64,000 nt of DNA from Pseudoalteromonas luteoviolacea H33-S. GTDB lineage: Bacteria > Pseudomonadota > Gammaproteobacteria > Enterobacterales > Alteromonadaceae. The translations under genes and the position numbers were made by a program. Shown piece by piece: positions 45,488 to 55,489 of this stretch; positions within the stretch are counted from its first letter, which is position 1, and the number at the start of each line of letters is the position of its first letter. The DNA is taken from contig NZ_AUXY01000056.1 of the NCBI RefSeq assembly GCF_001625695.1, positions 62,001-126,000 of the forward strand. Direction: 5' to 3'. A model generated the notes under the pieces. It did not search any database. It saw only the letters and a program-made list of their open reading frames with translations, and was not told where the DNA came from.

Positions 45488-48400
45488 CTACAAAATATCT
45501 GCGATAAACTCCACGGGATGCTTTGGCTTACGCCCTTCAAAGCGTTTAACTTGACTGCGGCAAGAGAACCCTGTTGCGACTACGATTGATGACTGCACAT
45601 GTGAATGCCAAGATGCGTTATACAGTGCCTGTGATGCCACTTGATTTTTACTCTCATGGCCAAAGGTACCTGCCATGCCGCAGCACCCGATACTAGGCGA
45701 GTTAATTTGTATGCCGAGCGTATCAAAAATGCTCTTCCACGCAGACGATGCTGCGCGTGCGTTCGTTTCTTCGGTGCAATGAGGCATTAAAGTCAGTGAC
45801 TCAGCCACCGATGTTGGCGTTAAAGTACCAAGGTCTTGTTGTTTGAGCCACTCATGAATTGTGAGTACATGAAAATCCCCTCGCTCTTCGTCACTAAGTA
45901 CTTTGCGATATTCATCATCGTATACAAATACCAGTGCGGAATCTAAGCCAACCATAGGAATGTTTAAGCTTGCAGCTTGCTGTAAAAACGCGCTGGTGGC
46001 TCTAGCGGTTGCTTTAAACTCAGACAAAAAGCCTTTCACATGCTGGGTTTTACCGTTGCTATGAAAAGGCAAAAGAACGGCTTTTTTACCAAGCTTATTT
46101 ACTAATTTAATGGTTGCAGCAATTAATTCAGCTTCATAGAACCAAGTGAATGGATCTAATACCACCAGCACATATTTATCTTTTTGCGACTGACTGAGCT
46201 GACTTAACGCTTCATAGTTATATGCAACTCCTTTGGGCTGTTTGGTACTGAGCAATGGTAAATCTTGATAGCCTAATCCCCACTTGCTGAGCTTATTCAC
46301 AAGCTTTGATCCAATCACAGGATTTAGTATTGATGCACCACGCGACATTAAAGGCAGTAGCTTTTCAATATTGCCAACGACATAATCCTTAAGCCCACGG
46401 CCATACTTTTGATGATAAAAATGCAAAAAATACGCCCGAGAATTTGGTATATCTACTTTAACAGGGCATGCCGTTGAACATGCTTTACAGGCTAAGCAAG
46501 CATCCATGGCACGCTTCACTTCGTGGTTTAACTGGGCAAGCTCTCCCGCTTCTGAGATCTGCACCTGAGACTTAGTTACGTCAAAGTATGCAGACTGTTG
46601 CAATGGCAATTCCACCCCTTGGGCTGCTTGTAAGCGTGTCCACTCCTTAAATAACATAGCGCGCCCTTTGGGAGAGTCTCGCCTATCTTTGGTTATTTTG
46701 TATGATGGGCACATTTGCGTGCTTTCGTTGTAGTTAAAACACAGCCCGTTGCCGTTGCAATTTAGCGTATCTTGAAACGACGTTTTAATATTAATAGGTA
46801 TAAGCTGATCATATCGCGCTCTAAGCGGCCCCTCTACGCCTGCAAGTACAGTCTCATTATCAATCGGCGTACATATTTTCCCAGGGTTGAGTTTGTTATG
46901 TTTATCAAATGCAGTTTTGATTTTTCTCAATTCTAAAAATAATTCAGGACCAAAAAAATCAGGGCCATACTCACTGCGAAACCCTTTACCATGCTCCCCC
47001 CAAAACAAGCCACCATACTTTTTAGTCAACTCAGATACTTTATCTGATATGGGTTTTAACATGGCTTGCTGCTTATCATCACACAAATCCAAGGCCGGTC
47101 GCACATGTAAAACACCAGCATCAACATGACCAAACATGCCATAACTCAAGTTATAGCTATCAAGCAACGCTCTGAATTCAGTGATAAAGTCAGCAAGGTT
47201 TTCTGGTGGCACTGCGGTGTCTTCAACAAATGCAACTGGCTTTTGCGCGCCTTTGGTATTGCCCAATAATCCCACCGCTTTTTTGCGCATCGCATAAATT
47301 TTTAAAATATCAGCCTTATTGGTGGTAATTGAATAAGATAAAACCCCTGCTTTTTTGCTTTCAATCAATGAATCTAATTGGTTCGTTAATGCCCTCACCT
47401 TGGTATTGATGTCAGACTCATTTGTGCCATTAAACTCCACCATATTTAACCCATCAGAGGTAATATGAGCCGGAGTTTCTAAAAAATCGGCAACACTGCG
47501 CCAAATCATATCTTCACGCGCCAGATTTAAAACTTTGCTGTCCACAGTTTCAACAGAAGTCGAACGGGCGCTCACCAAAAAAGGCGAGTGCCTCAAAGCA
47601 GAGTCAAAGTTGTCATAGTTAATATTGACCAATGTTTTGTATGGCTCAATAGGCAGGATGTTCAGTTTTGCTTCGGCGACAACCGCAAGGGAGCCCTCAC
47701 TGCCTGCAATAATGCGGGTTAGGTCAAAGGACTGCATATCGTCACTGAGCACATTTTTAAGGTCATACCCAGTTAAAAAGCGATTTAATTTTGGAAAAAC
47801 GTCTAAGATTTTGGCGCGGTTTTCAACACAGCTGTTAAGTACGTCACGAAAGATATGTCCTTGGCGGCTGTCCTGCTTGGCTAAGTTTTGTGCTGCCTCC
47901 ATCGGTATTTGGCATGTATCAAGCTCATAGCCATCAGCTAAAAAGCACTTTAAAGCCAATACGTGATCGCTGGTTTTACCATAAACCAGAGAGCCCTGCC
48001 CTGACGCATCAGTATTTATCATGCCACCCACCGTTGCGCGGTTACTGGTAGATAAATCAGGCGCAAAAAAGAACCCCAGCGGCCTTAAAAAATCATTGAG
48101 TTGATCTTTAATAACACCACCTTGTACTCTAACCCACTTTTCTTCCGTGTTTACCTCTAAGATTTGTCGCATATGTCGCGATAAATCCAATACAATGCCC
48201 CCTGTAAGTGATTGCCCATTAGTACCTGTACCACCGCCACGTGGACCAAAGCTGAGCTGACGAAACTCCGCTTTATCTGCCAACGACAATGCAGTTTGAA
48301 TATCCTCATTTGACTTGGCAAATATCACTGCTTGTGGAAATTGCTGGTAAATACTGTTATCCGTTGAGTGCACCAAAGTGGTTGAATAACTGGTATCTAT

Positions 48401-48490
48401 TTCTCCTTTAAACCCCGACGCTTTCAACTCGTTTAAGTATTTTTTAACGATACTGTCCAGATTCAAACTGACTTTATTTTCCTGACCCAT
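45488..48490 (-). CDS. ydiJ: YdiJ-type FAD/iron-sulfur dehydrogenase (D-2-hydroxyglutarate dehydrogenase-like)
   Basis: 1000 residues from ATG 48490, about the E. coli YdiJ length; the in-frame extension to 48526 is less likely. Domains: FAD-binding type 4 (FGPRGGGTGTNGQSLTGGIV near 85), FAD-linked oxidase C-terminal region (MFGHVDAGVLHVRP near 455), 4Fe-4S segment (CLACKACSTACPV near 670) and CCG domain (CCGMAGTFGHE near 960). The family oxidises D-2-hydroxyglutarate or similar 2-hydroxyacids with electron transfer to the respiratory chain. It is a monocistronic housekeeping gene here. Confidence 0.93.
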   Translation of the reverse strand: MGQENKVSLNLDSIVKKYLNELKASGFKGEIDTSYSTTLVHSTDNSIYQQFPQAVIFAKSNEDIQTALSLADKAEFRQLSFGPRGGGTGTNGQSLTGGIVLDLSRHMRQILEVNTEEKWVRVQGGVIKDQLNDFLRPLGFFFAPDLSTSNRATVGGMINTDASGQGSLVYGKTSDHVLALKCFLADGYELDTCQIPMEAAQNLAKQDSRQGHIFRDVLNSCVENRAKILDVFPKLNRFLTGYDLKNVLSDDMQSFDLTRIIAGSEGSLAVVAEAKLNILPIEPYKTLVNINYDNFDSALRHSPFLVSARSTSVETVDSKVLNLAREDMIWRSVADFLETPAHITSDGLNMVEFNGTNESDINTKVRALTNQLDSLIESKKAGVLSYSITTNKADILKIYAMRKKAVGLLGNTKGAQKPVAFVEDTAVPPENLADFITEFRALLDSYNLSYGMFGHVDAGVLHVRPALDLCDDKQQAMLKPISDKVSELTKKYGGLFWGEHGKGFRSEYGPDFFGPELFLELRKIKTAFDKHNKLNPGKICTPIDNETVLAGVEGPLRARYDQLIPINIKTSFQDTLNCNGNGLCFNYNESTQMCPSYKITKDRRDSPKGRAMLFKEWTRLQAAQGVELPLQQSAYFDVTKSQVQISEAGELAQLNHEVKRAMDACLACKACSTACPVKVDIPNSRAYFLHFYHQKYGRGLKDYVVGNIEKLLPLMSRGASILNPVIGSKLVNKLSKWGLGYQDLPLLSTKQPKGVAYNYEALSQLSQSQKDKYVLVVLDPFTWFYEAELIAATIKLVNKLGKKAVLLPFHSNGKTQHVKGFLSEFKATARATSAFLQQAASLNIPMVGLDSALVFVYDDEYRKVLSDEERGDFHVLTIHEWLKQQDLGTLTPTSVAESLTLMPHCTEETNARAASSAWKSIFDTLGIQINSPSIGCCGMAGTFGHESKNQVASQALYNASWHSHVQSSIVVATGFSCRSQVKRFEGRKPKHPVEFIADIL

Positions 48491-48587
48491 TTTTGCGCCC
48501 CACGCCAAAACGATACAATATAACATAACTTAAAATATTCGTAACTAGACTTAATGCGCGAACACAGTCCAAAAAGCAGCACATAAA

Positions 48588-48617
48588 AAAGCGGCAAGAT
48601 TGTCATCTTGCCGCTTT
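48588..48617 (-). terminator. Strong terminator upstream of ydiJ
   Basis: 13-bp perfect stem AAAGCGGCAAGAT / ATCTTGCCGCTTT with loop TGTC. On the minus strand a TTTTTT run follows. It would end transcripts from the gene remnant or the lipoprotein gene upstream. Confidence 0.9.
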
Positions 48618-48656
48618 GAATTAGTTGGGAGATCTAATTTTAGTAGTGTAGTTGAA

Positions 48657-48782
48657 TTACTCAGCTTTGCTTAATTGAATATTGGCAGCCTGGCCAAAAA
48701 AGCTGTGCGTTTTGATAAGCGTATTGCCTTTGACATGCTGATAGTCAGCATCACTTGTTTGCCAAATGTTCTTTAGTACACT
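48657..48782 (-). pseudogene. 3' end remnant of an unidentified gene
   Basis: An open minus-strand frame of about 40 codons without a start codon reads like the tail of a real protein (NIWQTSDADYQHVKGNTLIK, then FFGQAANIQLSKAE) and stops just before a strong terminator. Protein-like composition plus the terminator suggest a deletion left only the C terminus. I cannot name the family. From 48783 to 48881 I see nothing. Confidence 0.4.
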
Positions 48783-48881
48783 TTAGTAAACACGGTTAAA
48801 TCGACTTACTTTGTATTTAATGGACAAGTAACTACAGTGTTGTATTCACTGAGAATATCGGACAATGATAAAGTTTTGCTA

Positions 48882-50111
48882 TTACTTTTGTACATTACTG
48901 TAGCCTGCAATATGCTGTGCATTAAGCTGATAGCAGACATCGTTTCTTGTGATACATAATGTATGTTCACCCGCGGTTGAAGAAAGCGCAATCCAGTCTA
49001 TTTGTGACAGCTGTTTCGCATTGACGCCATTAAAGCTCACAACTTCATCACCTACCTTGATCCCTGAACCAAAGGCTGCCATATCCGGCATCACATACCT
49101 CACAACAAACGCACCATTGGTCAGCTTTCTTAATTCCAAACCCAGCAAATTGTATCGTGCTGTAAACTTGGTTGACCGATATGGCTTTAAGTGCAGCGTT
49201 AAGTTACTGTAGTCAACAACATAACTAAAATGCGATAACGCTGAGCTACCAAGCACAGACTTGCCATCATCGTCCCCTTCAATAAAATTGGTTTTCACAT
49301 TGGTTAAAGTTAAATCCCCAATTTTAACTTGAGGTACTGTGCCACGCTGATGGACAGTTTGACCATTTAAACCAAAATCAGAGCCCGTGACTGTTTTACC
49401 CTTGAATTCAAAACCCGCATCACGCACATAATAATTGTTCAGTTTAAAATAATGACGACTACCGGTATCAAGCGCCACCTCTTGTTCAAATATCTGGTTA
49501 TTGCCTAGGTCAATTTCACTGTCAAAATAAAGTTTGCTGAGAAACACACGCATGGGGATGGTTATATCTTCTTGTGATGATTGATAAGATGCCTTTGAAA
49601 TGGCAACCGTGCCTTTTTTAGGATTTATGTACCACGTAAAGTGTTTTAAAATGTCATGACCAAGCACACCATCAAAAACAGCCTCCTCAGGACGTAAAAA
49701 GTAATCGGTTTGAGACAAAGGCATAAATGCAAAACTCACTTCATCAAAGCTAACATCGCCTAGCTTAATTTGACTCACTTGCGTTTGATAAGCACGTGAA
49801 TTTTCACCATCGCCCCACCCGCCTAGCTCAAGTGGATATCCTTCTTTTAAACCAAGCGCTTTGACTTTGCTTGTATCTTCCAACAATGAAATCGATGCCC
49901 CAGTATCAATCATCATTTTAAAACCGCTGACACCATTGATGGTCATATAAACATAGGGTTTAGCACTAATTTCGGCACCTAGTTGAGAATGCGTTTTTCC
50001 TGCTTGCCAATTTGGCTCTAGATCATCATTTTCATATTTAAGTCGGAGATAATTAGCGACACTGCAACCGCTTAATACCATGGTGCCCAAAAGTAAAATT
50101 AGAAGCTTCAT
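48882..50111 (-). CDS. Lipoprotein with two retropepsin-like aspartic domains and a PDZ domain
   Basis: 409 residues from ATG 50111 with AAGGAA upstream; a TTG one codon earlier is worse placed. Lipobox LSGCSVA. The first domain has MIDTGASISLL near residue 70, the second ALDTGSRHYF near 215: both are D-T/S-G motifs of aspartic proteases, with GVLGHDIL and SVLGSSAL as the matching second hairpins. A PDZ-like domain ends the protein (FGSGIKVGDEVVSFNGVNA). Such proteins are predicted periplasmic proteases anchored by lipid; the substrate is unknown. Confidence 0.85.
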   Translation of the reverse strand: MKLLILLLGTMVLSGCSVANYLRLKYENDDLEPNWQAGKTHSQLGAEISAKPYVYMTINGVSGFKMMIDTGASISLLEDTSKVKALGLKEGYPLELGGWGDGENSRAYQTQVSQIKLGDVSFDEVSFAFMPLSQTDYFLRPEEAVFDGVLGHDILKHFTWYINPKKGTVAISKASYQSSQEDITIPMRVFLSKLYFDSEIDLGNNQIFEQEVALDTGSRHYFKLNNYYVRDAGFEFKGKTVTGSDFGLNGQTVHQRGTVPQVKIGDLTLTNVKTNFIEGDDDGKSVLGSSALSHFSYVVDYSNLTLHLKPYRSTKFTARYNLLGLELRKLTNGAFVVRYVMPDMAAFGSGIKVGDEVVSFNGVNAKQLSQIDWIALSSTAGEHTLCITRNDVCYQLNAQHIAGYSNVQK

Positions 50112-50258
50112 CAATCATTCCTTTTTGTAGTTGAAAGTCACAACAATACAAAAGGGCTTGTGAAGAGAACGTCAAATTGTGAGATTAAAATGAATCGAAA
50201 GCACGCAAAAAAAGTAACCAACAGGAGAGTTCGTTACCGTGTCGACCTCGCTAACCTA

Positions 50259-51307
50259 CTACCATTTTTCCTTATTTTCACTGTGAATTTTCTTAAAGTA
50301 TGCCCTGTAGTGCGCTTTTACTGCGTGTGCGCCAACAGCTCGCCTCTGCTGTGATTCTTCTTCTTTAAGTAATTTCATATAGTTATCAAAGTGTGACTGG
50401 CTAATTATATTGTCCGAAATCGCAGCTTGAACTGCACAGCCGGGTTCATTTATATGTGTACAATCGCTATATTTACATTGTGAAATTAAATCAATGATTG
50501 AAATAAAGTGCGCTCTATACCTTGTTCAGCATTGTATAGCTGAAGTTCTCGCATTCCTGGGGTATCTATAATTGCCACATTTTCATCTGTGAAAAACAAA
50601 TGGCGATGAGTCGTAGTATGTTTACCATGATCATCACTTTCTCTTACCTCATTCGTTGACTGAGTAGTACGAAACATTTTATTAATTAAAGTAGACTTAC
50701 CTATACCTGACGAACCAATTAACGCAATACTCGTTCCCTCATATAAATAAGTTTGCAGAGCATTTAAACTCTCGGGTTGATTTACACTGACCGGGTGAAT
50801 ATTTGGTATGTCTAAATGGTCCATCTGTGACAAGAAATATTCTAAATCTTCGCAAAGATCTAACTTTGTCAAAACAACAACGGGCGTGATATCAAATTCA
50901 TATGCCAGAGAAACATAACGCTCTAAACGTTAAACATTAAATTCTTCATTCGCACTTGTTACTATCCACAAGTAATCCAAATTAGCAGCTATGACTTGTG
51001 GCAAGCCGTTTGATATTCTGCGTACTCTATTTTTAGGTTCAAAAATTTTAACTATTCGATAATGTTCATTGGCTAACTCTGTATGCACCCAATCGCCCAC
51101 AGCAAGGTTTTGACTAATAGGATGATATTCAGAGCCACAAATTACCGACTGCTCTCCAGTTAATCCCATGGCTACAATGCGATTACGATGAATTTCTGTG
51201 ATTCTTAAAACAAGATAACAGGTGTTTTTGTCACAAATTTCTTCGTAACTGAGCTGCTGAAAGTACAGGTTTGACCAACCTAGTTGGTTTAATTTTGAAA
51301 ATGACAT
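50259..51307 (-). pseudogene. rsgA: Broken copy of rsgA (ribosome-assembly GTPase)
   Basis: About 350 codons, the RsgA length, with all parts in order. The N-terminal OB-fold part ends at an in-frame TAA (50930-50932) where NEEFNV is followed by RLERYVSLAYEFD in the same frame. The permuted GTPase follows: TKLDL (G4), GSSGIGKSTLIN (G1), DTPGMREL (G3). The frame then ends at 50486, while the zinc-binding tail continues in another frame (CKYSDCTHINEPGCAV onward) to a TAG at 50259. So there is one nonsense change and one frameshift near 50490-50500. It probably duplicates a functional rsgA elsewhere. The 495 bases upstream hold no gene. Confidence 0.85.
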
Positions 51308-51754
51308 TCCTTGTGTCCCAATTTGAATTAGTGGTGTGTTTAGTCAATGGTTTCTAGTTGATTAAATTGAAATAACTCGCTAAATAACTGGTTTTTTCTA
51401 AAATATCGAACTGTTTAATTAATCGATTTTTAATTCCGAGAGGGAGTTGCAGTATAAAAAGAAATAAAGCTCAATCTTCACACAGTCCAAAAATTCCCCT
51501 TTGATAGCAACTTTATTATCTATGAATAAAAAGACAAAAGTCTGCTGACATTTTAAAAATAAAAACCAACCAATTTAAGAAAAGAGCGTTCATTACTGGT
51601 TTTGTATGGGGGCTATGACATGTAAATTGATGTTCAGATAATCAAGATTTTCACTCTAAATAAATGACCATGGCGTTTAAAAATATCAGTTCAGACTAAG
51701 AGCTGTTCCTGTTTTCTTTACTCACTAAAGTTTATCAATGTCGCTTAACAAATA

Positions 51755-51771
51755 TGCCTGCTAGGCAGGCA
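51755..51771. terminator. Hairpin downstream of the outer-membrane-protein gene
   Basis: TGCCTGC-TAG-GCAGGCA with no T-run, 32 bases after the stop of the minus-strand gene. Weak evidence for termination. Confidence 0.45.
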
Positions 51772-51802
51772 CATTAAACAAAAGATCTCTGCGTTAATTC
51801 AT

Positions 51803-52387
51803 TCAAAATTGATAATTAACACCTAAGGAGAAACCACTTACGTTTTTATCAATGGGGTTAAATTCACCTAAACTTGAATACTCTAATGACACTTGCCAGT
51901 TTTCAGGAAAGCTATACTTAACACCTAACCCATAGCCAAGCCCACCATCATCATAGGTATACTTGCGAGATTGATAGTGTTCACTTTCTTTTTTGAAGCG
52001 AAACTTATGTTGAATTCGTGTATCAACCATTTGCAAATATCCATAAGCGGACCAGTTGTTAATTATTGGCACTTCACCAATTGCTTTTACTTTAACTTGT
52101 TGCTCTATTCTATATTCAGATGTCGATGAATAGTTAGCTAAAGGGTTTGAATAATAGCGCTCTTCTTTCATAAATGCGCCAACGCCTGCACCATATGCAA
52201 CTTCAAAAGATAAAAAGTCATTGTACTTGTACCCACCTTTGAGTGTAGCAACACCCAAGTCCAAATGACCAAATTCATAATTACTGTATTCCGCCCCAGT
52301 ATAGAAGTCCTTACTCAGCGTGTCAGATGCATGAGTGTTAAGTGCTATCAATGTTAATAGGCTTGCTGAAATGATTGCGTGTTTCAT
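51803..52387 (-). CDS. Outer-membrane beta-barrel protein
   Basis: 194 residues with signal peptide ending NTHA-SDT. The mature part consists of alternating amphipathic strands (GGYKYNDFLSFEVAYGAGVG, YGLGVKYSFPENWQVSLEYS) and ends LGVNYQF, with the terminal Phe needed for barrel insertion. It looks like a small OmpA/OmpW-like eight-stranded porin-family barrel. Function unknown. The 413 bases between it and the divergent RebB gene must hold both promoters; I see no gene there. Confidence 0.85.
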   Translation of the reverse strand: MKHAIISASLLTLIALNTHASDTLSKDFYTGAEYSNYEFGHLDLGVATLKGGYKYNDFLSFEVAYGAGVGAFMKEERYYSNPLANYSSTSEYRIEQQVKVKAIGEVPIINNWSAYGYLQMVDTRIQHKFRFKKESEHYQSRKYTYDDGGLGYGLGVKYSFPENWQVSLEYSSLGEFNPIDKNVSGFSLGVNYQF

Positions 52388-52800
52388 AATTTAATCCCTT
52401 TACAGTATTTTTAAGCTGGGATTAATTTATCAATATAAAATGTTAGAAAGGGTACAAAAGTGTTTAAACAATATTTTTTAGTGTAAAAACACTAACACCC
52501 TACCCCATTGAAATATAAGCACCTACACTTGGTCAATCGAAAGATTCAGAGTGAGTTAACTCGCCTGAATAATTCCACATAACAGTTTCAATACATAGCA
52601 ACAATTTAACTCTCCATGACCAAACAGCCATGTGTAATAGGGGTGTAATTTAAAACTCTAAAAAACAGCGCTATGCTCCATTAAAGTGTGATGCACTATT
52701 TATTTTCTTAATAAAGTGAGCACTCATTTTTTTAAAACCTTATAAATAGTAAGCACACACTACATATTTATATGGCCAACTATCTAGCAGGAGAAGTGTC

Positions 52801-53073
52801 ATGCCAAATACAGTAAATGGAGCAATTACAGATTCAGTAACGCAAGTAAATACCAAAGTGCTGGGAGAGACACCAGCGACGGCTATGGGAAACTTGATGA
52901 TGACCATAAGCCAAGCACTATCAGTCAGTGGGCAGAATCTTACAACTGGGCAACAACAAGCCAATGTGATGTATCAAGCTGCCACAGTGCAAGGTATTAA
53001 TGCGCTCTTAAAAACAGGTAATGTAGCTACGGGTAAAACGATAACCGAAAAAGAAGACGACCCAAATACCTAA
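52801..53073 (+). CDS. RebB-family R-body protein (killing-trait domain)
   Basis: 90 residues, soluble. The RebB pattern is clear: NGAITDSVTQVNTKVLGETP, then AMGNLMMTISQAL, then TGQQQANVMYQAATVQGIN. Reb proteins polymerise into R-bodies, coiled protein ribbons that unroll and puncture membranes, in bacterial endosymbionts and many free-living proteobacteria. GGAG precedes the ATG. Only one Reb gene is seen here, whereas known functional loci have several, so assembly may need paralogues elsewhere. A tandem-repeat gene follows 83 bases downstream. Confidence 0.85.
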   Translation: MPNTVNGAITDSVTQVNTKVLGETPATAMGNLMMTISQALSVSGQNLTTGQQQANVMYQAATVQGINALLKTGNVATGKTITEKEDDPNT

Positions 53074-53156
53074 CCCTACTTATCCTGAAATAGTGCTAGT
53101 GCCAATTATTTTTATTGGAATTCACTTTGAACTGAATTTTTTAATCTGGAAAGCGC

Positions 53157-53630
53157 ATGTCTGACAATAATCAAAAACTTCAAAAGCCTGTAACATCATC
53201 AAAAACACAAACAAGTGCACTCTCTACAGAAGATGCGCTCAAGAGCATACACGACGTAAATAGGTTATCGGAAACTGCTGCGGGGGTTGCTTTGGCCAAT
53301 TACATCGAGACAGGCGACCCTAAGTTCATCAGTGCACTAGGCGCTTTAAATAACCAAACCAAACCGAACATGTCTAACAACCCCACTAATGTTCAAAGCA
53401 CTGTCACGTCATCCGAAAAGCAGGCAGGCGCACTCTCTATGGAAGATGCACTTAGTAACATACATGACATGAATAGGCTATTAGAAACAGCTGCGGGGGT
53501 TGCTTTGGCCAATTACATCGAGACCGGTGACCCACTATTTTTGGATGCATTAAATAATTTAAATAATCAATCTGAACAAAGCCGCAGTGAATTTAGCAAG
53601 CTGTATAATAACGTCAAGTCTTCCAAATAA
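53157..53630 (+). CDS. Tandem-duplicated small protein next to rebB
   Basis: 157 residues, no signal peptide or membrane segment. It is an internal duplication: two units of about 71 residues share SALSTEDALKSIHDVNRL-like and ETAAGVALANYIETGDP blocks. A 35-base stretch is identical at nucleotide level in both units (53277-53311 and 53490-53524), so the duplication is recent or kept by conversion. Predicted mainly helical with polar linkers. Its position right after rebB and its soluble helical nature suggest an R-body-related component, but this is inference. Confidence 0.78.
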   Translation: MSDNNQKLQKPVTSSKTQTSALSTEDALKSIHDVNRLSETAAGVALANYIETGDPKFISALGALNNQTKPNMSNNPTNVQSTVTSSEKQAGALSMEDALSNIHDMNRLLETAAGVALANYIETGDPLFLDALNNLNNQSEQSRSEFSKLYNNVKSSK

Positions 53631-53852
53631 GGCCGTTATAGGCCACCCATGGAGCCTAAGGGTATAAACACTGATTAATCAAAATGAGTCTCCACTCGAC
53701 TTTTACTTAAAATCTTTTTAGCATCGGAACTGCTAACATAATTAAAATAACAGCCCAGTAAATTAAAAAGGATCTTGCTCTCTAAATAGTTAAATTCTCG
53801 GATTAACCAATCATTATTTATCTATTTTCAATCATAATAAGGAATTTTATAT

Positions 53853-54350
53853 ATGAAAAAATTAATCGCACTCCTACTTGCAACAGGCTTGCAAAGCGCA
53901 ACGTATGCAAGTGTAGAAACAAATATCGATTACTTAGAAATGAAAACGAGTAGCCATATTAAAAAGCTTCTCATCGCAGAAAACATTGGTCGAGGCAATG
54001 TTGATTTGACTATCGAGCCAATGAGATTAGGCGCAAGTGACGGAAAAGGGATTGAGATCACGGATTCTGCAGGAAGAAGTATTTTCTTTTCCATTGACGA
54101 TGGGCACTCCGCCATTATTTGGGATAATGCAGTTGTTGCATCGACAAACTCTTTCCCAGTGTATGTTGGTGGTAAGTATCGATTCTTCTTAAATGTCACT
54201 GACAGTGCAATTAAAGTGAACAGAGTCACTGAAAACGGGATGGTTTCGATGTTTGAGTATAATAAAGTACTTACACCACCACTGGATTATAAATTGGTAA
54301 CACAAAGATCTGGGGCCAAATTTCATAACGTACTCATAACGACATACTAA
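53853..54350 (+). CDS. Exported protein of unknown function
   Basis: 165 residues with signal peptide MKKLIALLLATGLQSATYAS. The mature part is beta-rich and Cys-free (DLTIEPMRLGASDGKGIEIT, then SFPVYVGGKYRFFLNVT). GGAA ribosome site. No known family recognised. It lies in an AT-rich accessory stretch after the rebB pair, 222 bases from the repeat gene. Confidence 0.72.
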   Translation: MKKLIALLLATGLQSATYASVETNIDYLEMKTSSHIKKLLIAENIGRGNVDLTIEPMRLGASDGKGIEITDSAGRSIFFSIDDGHSAIIWDNAVVASTNSFPVYVGGKYRFFLNVTDSAIKVNRVTENGMVSMFEYNKVLTPPLDYKLVTQRSGAKFHNVLITTY

Positions 54351-54368
54351 AGGCCATTGATTTAAGCT

Positions 54369-54401
54369 GCAAACACGCCTTTTAAAAGTTGGGGTGTTTG
54401 C
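54369..54401 (+). terminator. Hairpin after the exported-protein gene
   Basis: GCAAACACGCC paired with GGGGTGTTTGC (10 of 11), with an 11-base AT-rich loop. No T-run. From 54402 to 54937 the sequence is AT-rich and shows no convincing gene. Confidence 0.5.
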
Positions 54402-54937
54402 AAATAGCATTTCCTTTAATGAATCCATGCTCATATTGGCAATCGATTACAGAACTTTGCATATGCATATTAATGAAATTTAAAAGCTTCACCTACTTTA
54501 AAAGAGCAGAATATTAATCAAAGAAATATAATACCGCGCTTACAATTCAGAAAAAAGTAATAAAAAATAGACATCATATCTTTTTGCCACTTTCGGTCAC
54601 TCTCAGAAGCCTAATGACTTTTCCACAAGTGAGTAGGCGGTTAGCTAAAAAACAGACTTTTTAACTGTCAATATTTACAGGGAAAAAACAGTAAATAAGA
54701 CACTAAAACAGTCTATACCATCACATCAAAGGAAAAACTGAAAACGGATTATCATTATGATTATTAAGATTTATTTTCACTTTGCAGTTCTAAATGGAAA
54801 GCTGATATGTTGAATTCTGAGTACAATGCATGTTAACCAAAGGCAATTTATCGCCCTTGAACTTCATTTCATTTATCGCTATAAATAATTCGTCAATATT
54901 TATAAATTGGCAATTTTAAAATAATAAAGGAATAAAG

Positions 54938-55090
54938 ATGAAAGCTATGAAACTTCAAAAAACAGTTCTTAAAAATTTCAATAACAACAATGTTTTAAAC
55001 CTAAAAATGACAAAAGAGATAGTTGGTGCTGGAGGTGGTCACTCAGGTAATGGTGATGTGACCCGTAACTGCACTGTTAAATGGCGTTAA
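54938..55090 (+). CDS. Double-glycine leader peptide 3 (precursor-like)
   Basis: 50 residues with AAAGGAA before the ATG. The leader is basic and Leu-spaced (MKAMKLQKTVLKNF) and ends in MTKEIVGAGGG, a glycine-type leader end as in exported bacteriocin or natural-product precursors. The core is short and Gly-rich, with a single Cys (HSGNGDVTRNCTVKWR). It differs from peptides 1 and 2 in the core but shares the leader style. A hairpin follows. No maturation enzymes are adjacent. Confidence 0.65.
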   Translation: MKAMKLQKTVLKNFNNNNVLNLKMTKEIVGAGGGHSGNGDVTRNCTVKWR

Positions 55091-55114
55091 TTTTTACCTA
55101 AAGCCAGTTTAAGC

Positions 55115-55135
55115 GCTCCACTCATCCAGTGGAGC
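55115..55135 (+). terminator. Hairpin after peptide 3
   Basis: Perfect 8-bp stem GCTCCACT / AGTGGAGC with loop CATCC, 25 bases after the stop. Only a weak T-rich tail follows. From 55136 to 55489 no gene is evident. Confidence 0.6.
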
Positions 55136-55489
55136 ATGTTCTAATCTCTTCAATTGTAAATCTGCGTATTCAACTTCTATGAGTAACTAAGGATTTATTG
55201 AAGCTACATAAAAAGTCATATTGATAAAATATGTAACAGCAGCAAACGTAATGACTACTACAGCAGCTAATAGACTTAAAACTTAATATCTTCGGATTTA
55301 ACTCTAATGAAAATTATAATCTAAAAATTTCCCGGCCCTTTATTTAAGTAGACATCATGACAACCTAATCTATCAAGTATTAAAATATAAATCCAAACTT
55401 TAGACTTCAACCTTAACAACTACCATAAAAAACCTATTTTGATATTTAAAATTAATAAATTCCACCATAATTATCGGCTTAAATTAGCA

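Noticed and set aside
48806..48991. Minus-strand open frame of 61 codons
   Set aside because: Overlaps the end of the retropepsin-like gene in another frame, with no support.
50160..50354. Plus-strand open frame of 64 codons
   Set aside because: Partly antisense to the zinc-binding tail of the broken rsgA; no ribosome site or protein similarity.
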